The position numbers were made by a program, and so were the translations under genes. DNA of 64,000 bases from Tessaracoccus antarcticus (GTDB lineage Bacteria > Actinomycetota > Actinomycetes > Propionibacteriales > Propionibacteriaceae), in contig NZ_REFW01000001.1 of NCBI RefSeq assembly GCF_003688855.1, positions 930,001-994,000 of the forward strand, in the 5' to 3' direction. Under the pieces are notes generated by a model. The model was not told where the DNA came from. It searched no databases and saw only the letters and a program-made list of their open reading frames with translations. This document shows, piece after piece, positions 52,783 to 62,868 of this stretch. Position 1 is the stretch's first letter, and each line of letters opens with the position of its first letter.

Positions 52783-52808
52783 CCCCGGAGCGACCAGTCG
52801 CCCCGGGG
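52783..52808. terminator. Bidirectional terminator hairpin between uxaA and the catalase gene
   Basis: CCCCGGAGCGAC and GTCGCCCCGGGG form a 12-bp stem with one mismatch around a 2-base centre. It lies between the convergent ends of uxaA and katE and can serve both. Confidence 0.6.
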
Positions 52809-52875
52809 ATGGGCATCACCTCGTGCGCAGGACGTCGATGACGTGGCAGCTCCGTTGAGCTGGGTCCTGTCGGCG

Positions 52876-55104
52876 TCAGGATGACTCGTGCGTCACACGC
52901 GCCGGGAAGCGCTCCCAGACCCGATGGCTCGCCAGTAACCCGGCCAGCCCTGCCACCGCCGCCACCGGCTCTGCGACCACCATGCCCGGCGCATCCTCGT
53001 GGACTCCCGCCGCCGCCAGGACGGACGTGGCACCCGGGGTCACCGCGATCGCCTTGCAGTGACGAAACATCTCGGCGACCATCTTGACCACGCGTGGGTC
53101 CACGGCCCTGCCGGTGGTGTCCTGCCCTGACTTCGCGTCGAACGCAGGCAGCGCGTCGGGCGCCGGAACGGGCGCGACCATCACGAGTGCCGCGTCGAAC
53201 TCGATGGATGCTGCGGTGAGGAACGTCCGGTCCACCACGACGTCGCCGAGCTTGCCGCCCCTGGGGGCCGTCACGAAGGGCAGCATGCCGGCGTTCATGA
53301 TCGCCTCCCTGACGGAGGCAACCGCGTCCGGGGGGGTGTCGGAATCCACCACGACGGCAATCTTGCGCCCGACGACCGGCCACTTCTTCCCCAGCTGCGA
53401 CACCGCCGGGCTCGGTTCCACGTCACCGGGTGGAGTGGTGGGCTGGGGTGCGCTCAGGCCCAGCCCGCGAGCAACCTCGGCACACAGGTCTGCGTCAATG
53501 TTGGCGAGGCACTGCAATTGCCTCACGCGGATCGCCTCTTCGTAGCACTTGGACAGTTCGAAGGTGTAGGCGCTGGTCAGGTGTTGACGCTCCGCGCTGC
53601 TCAGCGAGCGTACGAACAGCGTCGCCTGGCTGTAGTGGTCGTCAAAGGTGGCGGACAGCTCCCGCACCTTGTTTCCTGCGACCGGCGTCGGGATGTCGAT
53701 GTAGCCGGATGAATCGTCGTCGGCCTCGGCCGGGTTGCCGCCGTCGAGCGAGTTCGGCTTGTACGGTGCGACGCCGCCGTGCACAGCGTCCTGGTGGAAC
53801 CCGTCACGGAACATGTCGTTGACGGGGCAGTGCGCGCGGTTGATGGGGAGCTGGCTGAAGTTGGGTCCGCCGAGCCTCGTGATCTGGGTGTCGATGTAGG
53901 AGAACAGCCGCACCTGGAGAAGGGGGTCATTGGTCACGTCGATGCCCGGCACCAGGTTGCCGGGGTTGAACATCACCTGCTCCGTCTCGGCGAAGAAGTT
54001 GGTGGGGCGACGGTTCAGGGTCATCGTGCCGATCACCTCCACGGGGCACACCTCCTCGGGAATGAACTTCGTGGGGTCGAGCAGATCGATCCCCTCGAAG
54101 ATCTCCTCCGGCGTGTCCGGCATCACCTGCACGCCCAGATCCCACGACGGATATGCGCCGGCGTCGATGGCGTCGTAGAGGTCTCGACGGTGGAAGTCAG
54201 GATCCGCGCCCGCGGACATCTGGGTCTCCTCCCACACCTGCGAGTGGACACCCTGTCGCGGCTTCCAGTGGAACTTCACAAGGCACGTCTCACCTGCGGC
54301 GTCCATGAGACGGAAGGTGTGGATGCCGAACCCCTCCATCATCCGGAACGACAGCGGGATCCCACGGTCCGACATGGACCACGCAACGTGCGCCTGCGCC
54401 TCCGTGTGCAGGGACACGAAGTCCCAGAACGTGTCGTGGGCACTCTGCGCCTGCGGAATTTCCTTGTCCGGCTCGGGCTTGACGGCATGCACGATGTCAG
54501 GGAACTTGATGCCCTCCTGGATGAAGAACACCGGGATGTTGTTGCCCACCAGGTCGTAGTTGCCCTCGGAGGTGTAGAACTTTGTGGCAAAACCGCGGGT
54601 GTCGCGCACGGTGTCCGAGGAGCCACGGAAACCGGCCACCGTTGAGAACCTGACGAACACCGGGGTCTCGACGTCCTTGCCGAGGAACGCGGCCCGGCAG
54701 ATCTTCGAGGCGCGCCCGTTGGCGACGAAAACGCCGTGGGCTCCACTGCCGCGGGCGTGGACGACCCGCTCCGGGATGCGCTCATGGTCGAAGTGGGAGA
54801 TCTTCTCCCGCAGGTGATGGTCCTGCAGCAGCACGGGGCCGCGTGGCCCTGCCTTCAGTGCGTGGTCCGTCGACCTGAGCCGGGCGCCCTGCGACGTGGT
54901 GAGGTACATGCCCTGCTGAGCGACAGCCTCGGGCGGGGCGCCCGTGGCGGCCCCCGTCGGCGTCACCGTTGCCGGCCCCTGCTGTGACGGCTTCGGGGGT
55001 GGGGGCGGGACAGCGGCAGTGGGTTCTTCGAGGGACGGGGACTGCACCCCGGGTCCCATCGGCGGTGTCAGCGTGTGGTTGGCCTTCTCCTGGCTGGGCG
55101 CCAT
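52876..55104 (-). CDS. katE: Large-subunit catalase (HPII/KatE clade)
   Basis: 742 aa, the length of clade 2 catalases. A proline-rich N-terminal extension is followed by the catalase core: the catalytic histidine in RVVHARGSGAHG, the asparagine in NYDLVGNNIPVFF, and the haem-ligand tyrosine in RLFSYIDTQITRLGG. The C-terminal about 150 residues form the flavodoxin/class I GATase-like domain typical of large catalases. It decomposes hydrogen peroxide in the cytoplasm. It is monocistronic. Confidence 0.96.
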   Translation of the reverse strand: MAPSQEKANHTLTPPMGPGVQSPSLEEPTAAVPPPPPKPSQQGPATVTPTGAATGAPPEAVAQQGMYLTTSQGARLRSTDHALKAGPRGPVLLQDHHLREKISHFDHERIPERVVHARGSGAHGVFVANGRASKICRAAFLGKDVETPVFVRFSTVAGFRGSSDTVRDTRGFATKFYTSEGNYDLVGNNIPVFFIQEGIKFPDIVHAVKPEPDKEIPQAQSAHDTFWDFVSLHTEAQAHVAWSMSDRGIPLSFRMMEGFGIHTFRLMDAAGETCLVKFHWKPRQGVHSQVWEETQMSAGADPDFHRRDLYDAIDAGAYPSWDLGVQVMPDTPEEIFEGIDLLDPTKFIPEEVCPVEVIGTMTLNRRPTNFFAETEQVMFNPGNLVPGIDVTNDPLLQVRLFSYIDTQITRLGGPNFSQLPINRAHCPVNDMFRDGFHQDAVHGGVAPYKPNSLDGGNPAEADDDSSGYIDIPTPVAGNKVRELSATFDDHYSQATLFVRSLSSAERQHLTSAYTFELSKCYEEAIRVRQLQCLANIDADLCAEVARGLGLSAPQPTTPPGDVEPSPAVSQLGKKWPVVGRKIAVVVDSDTPPDAVASVREAIMNAGMLPFVTAPRGGKLGDVVVDRTFLTAASIEFDAALVMVAPVPAPDALPAFDAKSGQDTTGRAVDPRVVKMVAEMFRHCKAIAVTPGATSVLAAAGVHEDAPGMVVAEPVAAVAGLAGLLASHRVWERFPARVTHESS

Positions 55105-55254
55105 GGCTCTGCTCCTCGCTCATCGGGCCGGCCGCGGGGCAAAGCCCCTCACCGGCGCTGGATGGTGCGAGTGTAAACAGCGTCGAGGGTCATCACCGGG
55201 CCCCGCTGACGCATCAAAAGGGTAGTTTCTGGCGACCCTTTTCGTCCTCGGTCC

Positions 55255-56643
55255 CTAGACCTCTTCGAGGGCGTCGCCGCGGTACTCGGGCAGGAACAAG
55301 GAGGCGACCATCGCCATGATGAACATGGCACCGAAGACGCTGAAGAGCACCGGCAACCCGCCTGCACCGTTGAGCAGCGGGACCAGGAGAGGCGCCAACA
55401 TGGCGGCAATCCGGCCGAACGCGGTGGCGGCGCCGGCGCCGGATGCCCGCATGCTGGTGGGATACACCTCGGGCGTCACCGCGTACAGGGCGCCCCAGGC
55501 TCCGAGGTTGAAGAACGACAGGGTGCATCCGGCGGCCAACGTGATGGCGTAGAGGGCTGCATCGCTGCCGGGCGCCACGGCGGCGGCGATCTGTGGAGCC
55601 GTCCCGAAGAGGATGGCGCCGACGGCGGATCCTCCCAGGAACGTGGCAAGGGTGGCGCGGCGCCCCCACGCCTCCACCAGAATGGCGGCCACGAGGTAGC
55701 CGGGGAGCTGGGCAATGGTGAGGAAGAGGGTGAACTGGAACGACTTCACCAACTGCATGCCGTTTTGCACCAGCAGCGTCGGGAGCCAGATGAACGCGCC
55801 GTAATAGGCGAAGTTCACGCCGAACCAGGTCAGCCAGAGCGCGATCGTGGAGCGGCGGAAGCGGGTGGTCCACAGGTCGCGCCAGGCCACCTTCACCACG
55901 CGAGCCGGGGTCTCCGCCGCCATCTGCGATGGTGGGGTACTCACCCCTGCCGCCTCCTCGAACTCGGTGACGACGGCCTCCGCGTCGATGTGGCGCCCCT
56001 TGGACTCCAGGAATCGCACCGACTCGGGCAGCCCGTAGCGGATCACCAGCGCCCAGGCAGCCGGGATGGCACCCAGTGCCAGTGCCCAGCGCCACCCGTT
56101 GTCACCATGGGGCACCAGGAAGTAGCCGATGCAGGCCGCTGCCAACCATCCGATCGCCCAGAAGGACTCCAGCGCCACGACGATCCGGCCACGGATGCGC
56201 TTGGGCGCGAACTCGGACACCAGTGTGGAGGCGACCGGCAATTCCGCGCCCAGCCCGATGCCGACGATGAATCGCAGCAGCACCAGGACGGCCAGCCCGG
56301 TGGACAGGGCCGAGAGGCCCGTCGCGATGCCGTAGACCAGCAGGGTGATGGCGAACACCTGACGGCGCCCGATGCGGTCGGCGAGCAGGCCGCCGGCGGA
56401 GGCCCCCACCGCCATGCCGACGAACGCGATGGATCCCAGCACCGACAGTTCCGTTGCGCTGAGCTGCCATTGCTTCAGGAGCACAGCCATGATGAAGGAG
56501 ATGAGGCCGATGTCCATGGCGTCCAGCGCCCACCCGACCCCGGAGCCCATCAGAAGCTTGTTGTGCTTGCGGGTGTAGGGGAGACGGTCCAGCCGTTGGG
56601 CGCGCGTCAGGCGGTTCATGCGCGAAATCTTAGGGCTGGACAC
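55255..56643 (-). CDS. MFS transporter of the sugar/nicotinate-like class
   Basis: 462 aa from GTG 56643, with an alternative ATG at 56619. Twelve helices. Early sequence GWALDAMDIGLISFIMAVLL and the loop motif GGLLADRIGRRQ are typical of the NiaP/aromatic-acid and sugar-porter branch. The later RxxGR-type motif is KRIRGRIVVALESFW. Candidate substrates include nicotinate, aromatic acids or sugars; the sequence does not decide. It is divergent from the KDPG-aldolase-like gene. Confidence 0.82.
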   Translation of the reverse strand: MSSPKISRMNRLTRAQRLDRLPYTRKHNKLLMGSGVGWALDAMDIGLISFIMAVLLKQWQLSATELSVLGSIAFVGMAVGASAGGLLADRIGRRQVFAITLLVYGIATGLSALSTGLAVLVLLRFIVGIGLGAELPVASTLVSEFAPKRIRGRIVVALESFWAIGWLAAACIGYFLVPHGDNGWRWALALGAIPAAWALVIRYGLPESVRFLESKGRHIDAEAVVTEFEEAAGVSTPPSQMAAETPARVVKVAWRDLWTTRFRRSTIALWLTWFGVNFAYYGAFIWLPTLLVQNGMQLVKSFQFTLFLTIAQLPGYLVAAILVEAWGRRATLATFLGGSAVGAILFGTAPQIAAAVAPGSDAALYAITLAAGCTLSFFNLGAWGALYAVTPEVYPTSMRASGAGAATAFGRIAAMLAPLLVPLLNGAGGLPVLFSVFGAMFIMAMVASLFLPEYRGDALEEV

Positions 56644-56721
56644 GAAGTCTCGCGGACACTGCCCACCGGTGGGCCATGCTGCGGTGGTGGGACCGTGGGC
56701 AGGCCGGGCATGATGGTGCCC

Positions 56722-57348
56722 ATGCCAACTGCGAGTGCACCCTCCGGACTCATCGTCTGTCTCGACGACGTGACCCTCGACGACCTCATCGGGGCCGTCG
56801 AGGTGATGGTCCAGGAAGGGTTGCGCACCTTCTCATTGCCCGCGCGGCATGAGGAGGTGGACGACATCGTCGCCATCTTCGGTGCCCGCGCCACGTTCGG
56901 AGTGCACGGCCCGGTCTCCGCTGCAGACGTGGAGTGGCTGCGCCCCTGGGCCGCCTTCATCCTGGCCGACGTCGCCGACGAAGACCTCGTGCATGCCGCT
57001 GCGGATGCACAGGTTCCGGTGTGGGTGCAGGCCATGACACCGGGCGAGGTGCGCTCGGCGCTGTCGGCGGGCGTTGCCGGGGCCATGCTCTACCCGGCCG
57101 ACGTGGTGGGCCACGTGATGGCGGAGCGCCTGCGCACTCTGGGTCTCGCGGAGCATGTGATCCCGCGCGGCGGGATCGGCGCCTTCTCGGCCACTGAGTG
57201 GTTGAAGGCGGGAGCCCCTGCGGCGTGCGTCGATTCGACGCTGCTGGGGGATGCACTGCGTGGCGGGGATCTGGGAATGCTGCGCGATCGCTGCGGGTCC
57301 TTCGTCAAGGTGAACAACGACGCGGCCGACCGGGCGGCCAAGGCCTGA
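56722..57348 (+). CDS. KDPG-aldolase-like protein lacking the catalytic lysine
   Basis: 208 aa from ATG 56722 (two earlier in-frame ATGs at 56710 and 56713 are possible). The chain follows the KDPG/KHG aldolase TIM barrel from start to end: a FILADVADEDLV strand for the FIVSPG strand, TPGEVRSALSAG for TPTEI, and PRGGIGAFSATEWLKAGA for the PTGGI phosphate loop. But the KLFPAE motif with the Schiff-base lysine is MLYPADVVG here, and the EVTLRT glutamate segment reads TFSLPA. Classical aldolase chemistry is therefore unlikely. A binding, regulatory or altered-activity role is possible. Confidence 0.68.
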   Translation: MPTASAPSGLIVCLDDVTLDDLIGAVEVMVQEGLRTFSLPARHEEVDDIVAIFGARATFGVHGPVSAADVEWLRPWAAFILADVADEDLVHAAADAQVPVWVQAMTPGEVRSALSAGVAGAMLYPADVVGHVMAERLRTLGLAEHVIPRGGIGAFSATEWLKAGAPAACVDSTLLGDALRGGDLGMLRDRCGSFVKVNNDAADRAAKA

Positions 57349-57359
57349 GCGTCGGCTCG

Positions 57360-58568
57360 TCAGTCGGCGCGTCGACGGGGATGCAGGTTTTCGCCCGGTT
57401 CCGCCTGTGGTGGCTGCCCGGCGCTCTGCCCATCCGCGCTTGACGGCAGATTCTCCTCTTCCGCGGGGTCACCGAGAAGACCACCACCGTCTGCGTCTGC
57501 GTCTGCGTCGGGATCGACGTCGAGCAGTCGTTCCAGGCCTCCTGTGTCGCGGAGCGTGGCGTCGCGTTGCCCATACATCGTGCGGAACGCCAACGCAGCG
57601 GCCACCAGCAACGCCACACCACCCACCACGATGAGCGCCACGTAGAACCAGGAGAGCGGGCTGCGCCCCCCGGCCGTATCGGTGGTGGTTCCTGCGTCAC
57701 CAGTGGAGACAGTTGTGGGTGTGGTGGTGTTCGTTGCGGAAGCTTCTGCGCTCACGGTTCCGGTGGCCTTGGCGGAGTCCTTGGTGTCCTCGGCCAGCGG
57801 CAGTTCCTCCACCGTCACTGTGACCGCTCTCTCGCCGGGGGCGTATGCGTCGTTGCCCGCGAACACCACCACCAGGTCTGCCTTCCCGGCCGGCTGGTCG
57901 TCGGGGATTTCCGCAAATGTCTGGAAGGCGCCCTGGGGGCCGGTGAGGACCAGCGAGTCGGCGCTCTCCTTGCCGTCGAGACGAACTACGACCCTGGCGT
58001 CGGGGATGGGGGTGCCGTCCTCGCCGCTGAGGGTTCCCTGCACCGTGACGAGACCCCCCAGTGGCACCAGCGTGGGCGCCAGGGATATTTCGAACATCAC
58101 CGCTGGTCGGGTGGGTGAGGGGGGCGCGGAGGACGCAGGCGGGGTGGATGGCCCCTCCTCGGTGGCAGGGGGCCCTGCGGTGGAAATGGTGGTGTCGGTC
58201 TGGGAGGCGTCAAGGCCGTCCCTGCCGCCGAAGACCACCACCAGTTGCTGTGGGGTGGCACGGAGGTCCTCTGCGAGCGTGAAGACGAGCTGGTACGTGC
58301 CGTCCGCGCTGGTGATGGTGTCCGCCACCTCGTTCCCATCGACACGCGCCTGGACCGCCGCGTTCCCGATGGCCCTGCCGTCGCGGTCCGTGAGAAGCCC
58401 CGAGGCCGTCACCGTGAAGTCGGGGGCGAGTTGCGCCTGGACCCTGAGGGAGGTGGGGCCCGGTTGAGGGTCCGCTGCGGCGCTCTGGCTGCCGAGGACC
58501 AGCAGCAGCATCACGGCTGTGGCCGTGAGGAAACTGAGGGCCCAGGTGGTTGGGCGATCGCCGTTCAT
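57360..58568 (-). CDS. Secreted surface protein with two Ig-like repeats and a C-terminal membrane anchor
   Basis: 402 aa. A Sec signal peptide (about residues 1-32, ending SQSAAADP) is followed by two similar beta-sandwich repeats of about 80 residues. Each has a TVTASGLLTDRDG/TVQGTLSGEDG start and a LVVVFGG/LVVVFAG end, like carboxypeptidase-regulatory or Ig-like modules. A threonine/serine-rich spacer leads to a transmembrane helix (about residues 300-325) and a short acidic cytoplasmic tail with a DADADADGG repeat. It is likely displayed on the cell surface for structural or adhesive purposes. It converges with the aldolase-like gene. Confidence 0.72.
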   Translation of the reverse strand: MNGDRPTTWALSFLTATAVMLLLVLGSQSAAADPQPGPTSLRVQAQLAPDFTVTASGLLTDRDGRAIGNAAVQARVDGNEVADTITSADGTYQLVFTLAEDLRATPQQLVVVFGGRDGLDASQTDTTISTAGPPATEEGPSTPPASSAPPSPTRPAVMFEISLAPTLVPLGGLVTVQGTLSGEDGTPIPDARVVVRLDGKESADSLVLTGPQGAFQTFAEIPDDQPAGKADLVVVFAGNDAYAPGERAVTVTVEELPLAEDTKDSAKATGTVSAEASATNTTTPTTVSTGDAGTTTDTAGGRSPLSWFYVALIVVGGVALLVAAALAFRTMYGQRDATLRDTGGLERLLDVDPDADADADGGGLLGDPAEEENLPSSADGQSAGQPPQAEPGENLHPRRRAD

Positions 58569-58662
58569 CGTCGAGGCTCCCGTCGTGCGGACGCAGGAAC
58601 TCTAGCCCACCCCTACGGGGGTGAAGTGGCCTGCTTTGGAAATATAGGTGGCTGAGACTATT

Positions 58663-58688
58663 CTGAGGAAACCTCATTCGTTTCTCAG
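58663..58688 (+). promoter_or_regulatory. Leader hairpin of the SH3-domain gene
   Basis: CTGAGGAAAC and GTTTCTCAG pair around a 7-base loop with one bulged base. The 3' arm ends next to the AGGAAGG ribosome binding site of the gene starting at 58699, so folding could affect translation. Confidence 0.3.
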
Positions 58689-58698
58689 GAAGGTGCAC

Positions 58699-59808
58699 AT
58701 GTCGCACGCTCGACGGGCAGCCGTGGACACACCGGAAGTGACGGTGCCCACCGAGGCGCCCCGCCGCGGTCACAGCTCCGCGTTCGGCCCTGCAGTGCGC
58801 AGGGCCATCGCACCCACGGCCATCGTCGCGCTTCTGGCTGCCACGGCCACGCTGACGTTCGTCCCCATGGGGGGAACCGAACATGAGGTCAGCGTGGCGG
58901 ACCCGTTGACGGCCCACGACGTCCGCACCGCCAACCGTGCCAGCCGTGAGTTCACACGAACAGCCGCTCCGGCCGCCGTGTCAGTGGTGCCCTCCATGAT
59001 GGTGCCCACACCATCGATCAGCGCTCCACCAGCCGTGGCTGTCGCGCCGCCGGCTTCCCCCGTCGCATCGGCCTCGCCGAGCGCCCCAGCCGCCAGCACC
59101 AGCGCACCGGTCGCAGTGGCCGCCGCACCCGCCCCCGCCGCGAAAACCCCGGCCGTGGACTGGAGCGTCAAGGGCGCCGAGGCAGGCACACGGTGGATCA
59201 CCAAGTCCGTGAATGTCCGCACAGGGCCGGGTACCAGCCACGACGTGGTCACCGCCTTCGTGGCGGGCCGCAAGGTCACCATCACCAAGTCCCAGCACGA
59301 CGGCTGGCAGCAGGTGTCGCTGAAGAACGGTGCCGGCTGGGTCAAGGCCAGCTTCCTCACATCCGACGAGCCCGCCGCTCCTGCCACCGCATCCGGATCC
59401 TCCACCTCGTCGTCCTCGTCGAACAAGGCCGCCTCCGGCGTCGTCGCAGATGCCGGATCGTGCCCGCGGGCCGGGAGCGCGACCAACGGCATGCAAAGCC
59501 GCACCATCAGCGTGCTGCGCAAGGTGTGCGCCCAGTTCCCCAACATCACCAGCTACGGCGGGTACCGCGCTGGCTCCAGCGGCTACCACGGCTCCGGCCG
59601 GGCCATTGATGCCATGATCTCCGGCGACGCAGGCCTGGAAGTGGCCCGCTGGGTTCGCGCCAACGCTTCGTCGCTGGGCGTTGTCGAGGTCATCTACCAG
59701 CAGAAGATCTGGACCTCGCAGCGCTCCGGCGACGGCTGGCGCAGCATGGCCAGCCGTGGGTCGGCCAGCGCTGACCACTACGACCACGTGCACATCAGCG
59801 TCGGCTGA
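58699..59808 (+). CDS. Secreted SH3-domain protein with an ARB_07466-like C-terminal domain
   Basis: 369 aa from ATG 58699 behind AGGAAGG. A membrane helix or signal (about residues 36-55) is followed by a long alanine/proline/serine linker. An SH3 domain lies at about residues 165-215 ([28 protein letters not shown]). The C-terminal about 110 residues ([31 protein letters not shown]) match the ARB_07466-like module, which has conserved His and Asp residues as in M15-type metallopeptidases. This domain order is common in actinobacterial cell-wall proteins, suggesting binding to and possibly cleavage of peptidoglycan. Confidence 0.82.
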   Translation: MSHARRAAVDTPEVTVPTEAPRRGHSSAFGPAVRRAIAPTAIVALLAATATLTFVPMGGTEHEVSVADPLTAHDVRTANRASREFTRTAAPAAVSVVPSMMVPTPSISAPPAVAVAPPASPVASASPSAPAASTSAPVAVAAAPAPAAKTPAVDWSVKGAEAGTRWITKSVNVRTGPGTSHDVVTAFVAGRKVTITKSQHDGWQQVSLKNGAGWVKASFLTSDEPAAPATASGSSTSSSSSNKAASGVVADAGSCPRAGSATNGMQSRTISVLRKVCAQFPNITSYGGYRAGSSGYHGSGRAIDAMISGDAGLEVARWVRANASSLGVVEVIYQQKIWTSQRSGDGWRSMASRGSASADHYDHVHISVG

Positions 59809-59864
59809 TCCCAATCGCGGGCCCGGGGCTGCCGACTGGCCCCTCCCGGCCTAGTCTTGGACGC

Positions 59865-61538
59865 ATGATCACGCCGGTAGACCCCACCACCACGCAGGCC
59901 TGGGCCGCACTCGCAGCGCTCAAGGACCAGTTGCACCCTGACCTGCGGACCTGGTTCGACGAGCAGCCCAACCGTGCCGAGGAGTTCACGTTCGACGTGG
60001 CCGACCTGCACGTCGACCTGTCCAAGAACCTCGTCGACGCCGACGTCATCGACGCTTTGCTGCGCCTCGCCGACGAGGTGGATGTGGCCGGCCGCCGAGA
60101 GGCGATGTTCTCCGGCGAACACATCAACGTCACCGAGGACCGCGCTGTGCTCCACACCGCTCTCCGGCTCCCGCGTGACGCCGAGTTGGTGGTGGATGGG
60201 CAGGACGTTGTCGCCGACGTGCACGAGGTCCTGGACAAGATGTACGCCTTCGCCGACAAGGTCCGCTCCGGCGAGTGGGTGGGTGTCACGGGCAAGCGCA
60301 TCGAGACGGTGGTCAACGTCGGCATCGGTGGCTCCGACCTCGGGCCCGTCATGGTGTACGAGGCACTCCTGCCCTACAAGCAGGACGGCATTGCGTGCCG
60401 TTTCGTCTCCAACATCGATCCCAGCGACTGCTGGGAGAAGACCCACGACCTGGACCCGGAGACGACGCTCTTCATCATCGCGTCCAAGACGTTCACCACG
60501 CTCGAGACACTCACCAATGCCCGCATGGCACGCGCCTGGCTGCTGCGTGAACTGGCCGCATCCGGCGCCGTCGACGGTTCCGATGAGCAGGGCCGCGACG
60601 CCGTCGCCAAGCACTTCGTCGCCGTCTCCACCGCCCTGGACAAGGTGGCCGACTTTGGCATCGACCCCGCCAACGCGTTTGGCTTCTGGGACTGGGTGGG
60701 CGGTCGCTACTCCGTGGACTCCGCAGTGGGGCTGCCCGTGGTGCTGTCGATCGGCCCGGACGGGTTCCGCGATTTCCTCTCCGGCTTCCACGCCGTCGAC
60801 GAGCACTTCCGCACCGCTGAGCCCGGCACCAACGTCCCCCTGCTGATGGGCCTGCTGAACGTCTGGTACGTCAACTTCCTGGGCGCTGAGAGCCACGCCG
60901 TGCTGCCCTATGCGCAGTACCTGCACCGCTTCGCCGCCTACCTGCAGCAACTGACCATGGAGTCCAACGGCAAGTCCGTGCGCTGGGACGGCACCCCCGT
61001 GACCTGCGACACCGGCGAGATCTTCTGGGGCGAGCCCGGCACCAACGGCCAGCACGCCTTCTACCAGCTCATCCACCAGGGCACCCGGCTGATCCCTGCC
61101 GACTTCATCACCGTCGCCAACCCGGCCCACCCCGTCAAGGACGGCGACGCCGACGTGCACGGGCTGTTCCTGGCCAACTTCTTCGCGCAGACGGCGGCGT
61201 TGGCGTTCGGCAAGACCGCGGAGGAGGTGCGCTCCGAGGGCACGGCGGAGAACATCGTCCCCGCCCGGGTCTTCCAGGGGAACCGTCCCACGACCTCCAT
61301 CATGGCTCCCGCGCTGACACCGTCGGTGGTGGGGCAACTCATCGCCCTCTACGAGCACATCACGTTCGTTCAGGGCGTCGTCTGGGGCATTGATTCCTTC
61401 GATCAGTGGGGTGTGGAACTGGGCAAGAAGCTCGCCATGGAGATTGCCCCGGCCGTCTCCGGTGACGCGGAGGCGCTGGTGGCCCAGGACGGCTCCACCC
61501 AGTCGCTCGTCAGTTGGTACCTGAAGAACAGGACCTGA
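59865..61538 (+). CDS. pgi: Glucose-6-phosphate isomerase
   Basis: 557 aa. Phosphoglucose isomerase signatures are clear: [34 protein letters not shown] for the SIS phosphate loop, [13 protein letters not shown], and the catalytic region [19 protein letters not shown] with its histidine. The enzyme interconverts glucose-6-phosphate and fructose-6-phosphate in glycolysis and gluconeogenesis. It is three bases upstream of the SanA-like gene, which is likely cotranscribed by proximity only. Confidence 0.97.
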   Translation: MITPVDPTTTQAWAALAALKDQLHPDLRTWFDEQPNRAEEFTFDVADLHVDLSKNLVDADVIDALLRLADEVDVAGRREAMFSGEHINVTEDRAVLHTALRLPRDAELVVDGQDVVADVHEVLDKMYAFADKVRSGEWVGVTGKRIETVVNVGIGGSDLGPVMVYEALLPYKQDGIACRFVSNIDPSDCWEKTHDLDPETTLFIIASKTFTTLETLTNARMARAWLLRELAASGAVDGSDEQGRDAVAKHFVAVSTALDKVADFGIDPANAFGFWDWVGGRYSVDSAVGLPVVLSIGPDGFRDFLSGFHAVDEHFRTAEPGTNVPLLMGLLNVWYVNFLGAESHAVLPYAQYLHRFAAYLQQLTMESNGKSVRWDGTPVTCDTGEIFWGEPGTNGQHAFYQLIHQGTRLIPADFITVANPAHPVKDGDADVHGLFLANFFAQTAALAFGKTAEEVRSEGTAENIVPARVFQGNRPTTSIMAPALTPSVVGQLIALYEHITFVQGVVWGIDSFDQWGVELGKKLAMEIAPAVSGDAEALVAQDGSTQSLVSWYLKNRT

Positions 61539-61541
61539 TTT

Positions 61542-62282
61542 GTGACCGAGGAATCGGGCCGGAGTCGCCGTTCCCCGGCGGGTGGTGCCATTGTGACGCC
61601 ACCGCGCGGGCCTCGTCGTGCGTTGCGAGTTCTCGGCTACCTGATGCTGTCAGGTGTGCTGGGCGCCGTGGGGCTGGTGGGTGCCATCGTGTTCGGTGCC
61701 CGGCACGTCAGCCACGTCGCGGCGGGCCGCATGTTCAGCGTCGATGACGTGCCACCCCGCGCCGTCGCCATGGTGCTCGGCGCCAAGGCAGACCGGGACC
61801 GGCCGTCTGCGTTCCTCGCGGCCCGGCTGGACCTCGCCGTCGACCTGTACGAGAAGGGCACCATCAGGGCGGTGCTGGTCTCCGGTGACAACAGGGCCCA
61901 GAGTAACCACGAGACCACCGTCATGCGCGACTACCTCGTGGACAGGGGGGTTCCCGCTGAGAAGGTGGTGGAGGACCCTGCCGGGTTCGACACCTACGAC
62001 TCGTGCGTTCGTGCGCGGGACGTGTTCGGCGTCAAGGAGATGGTGATCCTCACCCAGCTGTACCACCTGGAGCGCGCCGTAACGATCTGCGAGGATATCG
62101 GCGTCGACGCTGTGGGTGTCGGCGACGTCACTGCACGCGACAAGTTCCCCGACCTGTACTACAAGGGCGAGAAGCGCGAGTGGGCAGCCAACCTCAAGAT
62201 GGAATGGGACCTCCTGTCCCGCCGCAAGCCCCAGCAGGATCCGTTCGACGGCACCCTGCTCGAGGCCGCCGGCCAGGACTGA
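61542..62282 (+). CDS. SanA/YdcF-family (DUF218) membrane protein
   Basis: 246 aa from GTG 61542. One N-terminal membrane helix (about residues 31-56) is followed by a DUF218 domain: VAMVLGAKADRDRPSAFLAARL, VLVSGDNRAQSNHETTVMRD and DPAGFDTYDSCVRARDVFG. E. coli SanA contributes to envelope barrier function and vancomycin tolerance; the biochemical activity of the family is not settled. The domain should lie outside the membrane. Confidence 0.88.
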   Translation: MTEESGRSRRSPAGGAIVTPPRGPRRALRVLGYLMLSGVLGAVGLVGAIVFGARHVSHVAAGRMFSVDDVPPRAVAMVLGAKADRDRPSAFLAARLDLAVDLYEKGTIRAVLVSGDNRAQSNHETTVMRDYLVDRGVPAEKVVEDPAGFDTYDSCVRARDVFGVKEMVILTQLYHLERAVTICEDIGVDAVGVGDVTARDKFPDLYYKGEKREWAANLKMEWDLLSRRKPQQDPFDGTLLEAAGQD

Positions 62283-62336
62283 GTGTCGGCGCCGTTCACC
62301 GAATCCCACCGCGACTGGAAAGTGGTCCGGCCAACC

Positions 62337-62804
62337 TCAACGCCCCTGTGGTGTCTGGTGACTCCGTGGAGCGTCGGTGAACGATGCCAGTATTTTCACG
62401 AGTGACTGCATACCCACAGCGGAGGCGAGCGTGAATCCGAGCGCGCCCAAGAAGGCCGTTCCCAGCATGCTCCAGACCGATTCATCGGGTGTGTGCGCCG
62501 CAGCGGACCACAGGCCCACCCCGACGATCGCTGCCGCGGCAACCAGCACCACCACCCATCGCCACGCGGCCCTGGGAACGGTAAGTGCTGTGGTCAACCG
62601 CCAGGTGGACAGGCCGAGAATGACCAGCACCAGCACCATCATGATGCTGAATGCGATCCGCGCCACGATCACCACGCCCTCCTGGAGGGGCATCATCAGG
62701 GCGGCCAGCACGATGCCAAACATCAGGCAGGTGACGTAGAGGAGAATCCACAACAACGGCACCTGCTTGGTCAGGGGGTCAACGCGTGTTTCGTCGTGGG
62801 GCAT
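62337..62804 (-). CDS. Hypothetical four-helix membrane protein
   Basis: 155 aa from ATG 62804. Four strongly hydrophobic segments (about residues 17-40, 43-67, 80-103 and 115-140) and short polar ends. No family was recognised. It is convergent with the SanA-like gene and divergent from the putative type VII cargo operon, and is probably transcribed on its own. Confidence 0.65.
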   Translation of the reverse strand: MPHDETRVDPLTKQVPLLWILLYVTCLMFGIVLAALMMPLQEGVVIVARIAFSIMMVLVLVILGLSTWRLTTALTVPRAAWRWVVVLVAAAAIVGVGLWSAAAHTPDESVWSMLGTAFLGALGFTLASAVGMQSLVKILASFTDAPRSHQTPQGR

Positions 62805-62868
62805 CCCACCAGTATGGCTGCTCGGTGGTCACAGACGCCTGAACCACGGGCCCGGTACGGTTTCCCGC

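Noticed and set aside
52876..55104. Long plus-strand frames inside the catalase gene
   Set aside because: They are antisense shadows of a complete clade 2 catalase with all catalytic motifs.
55765..57348. A 527-codon plus-strand frame ending with the aldolase-like protein
   Set aside because: The first 319 codons are antisense to the MFS transporter gene and have abnormal composition.
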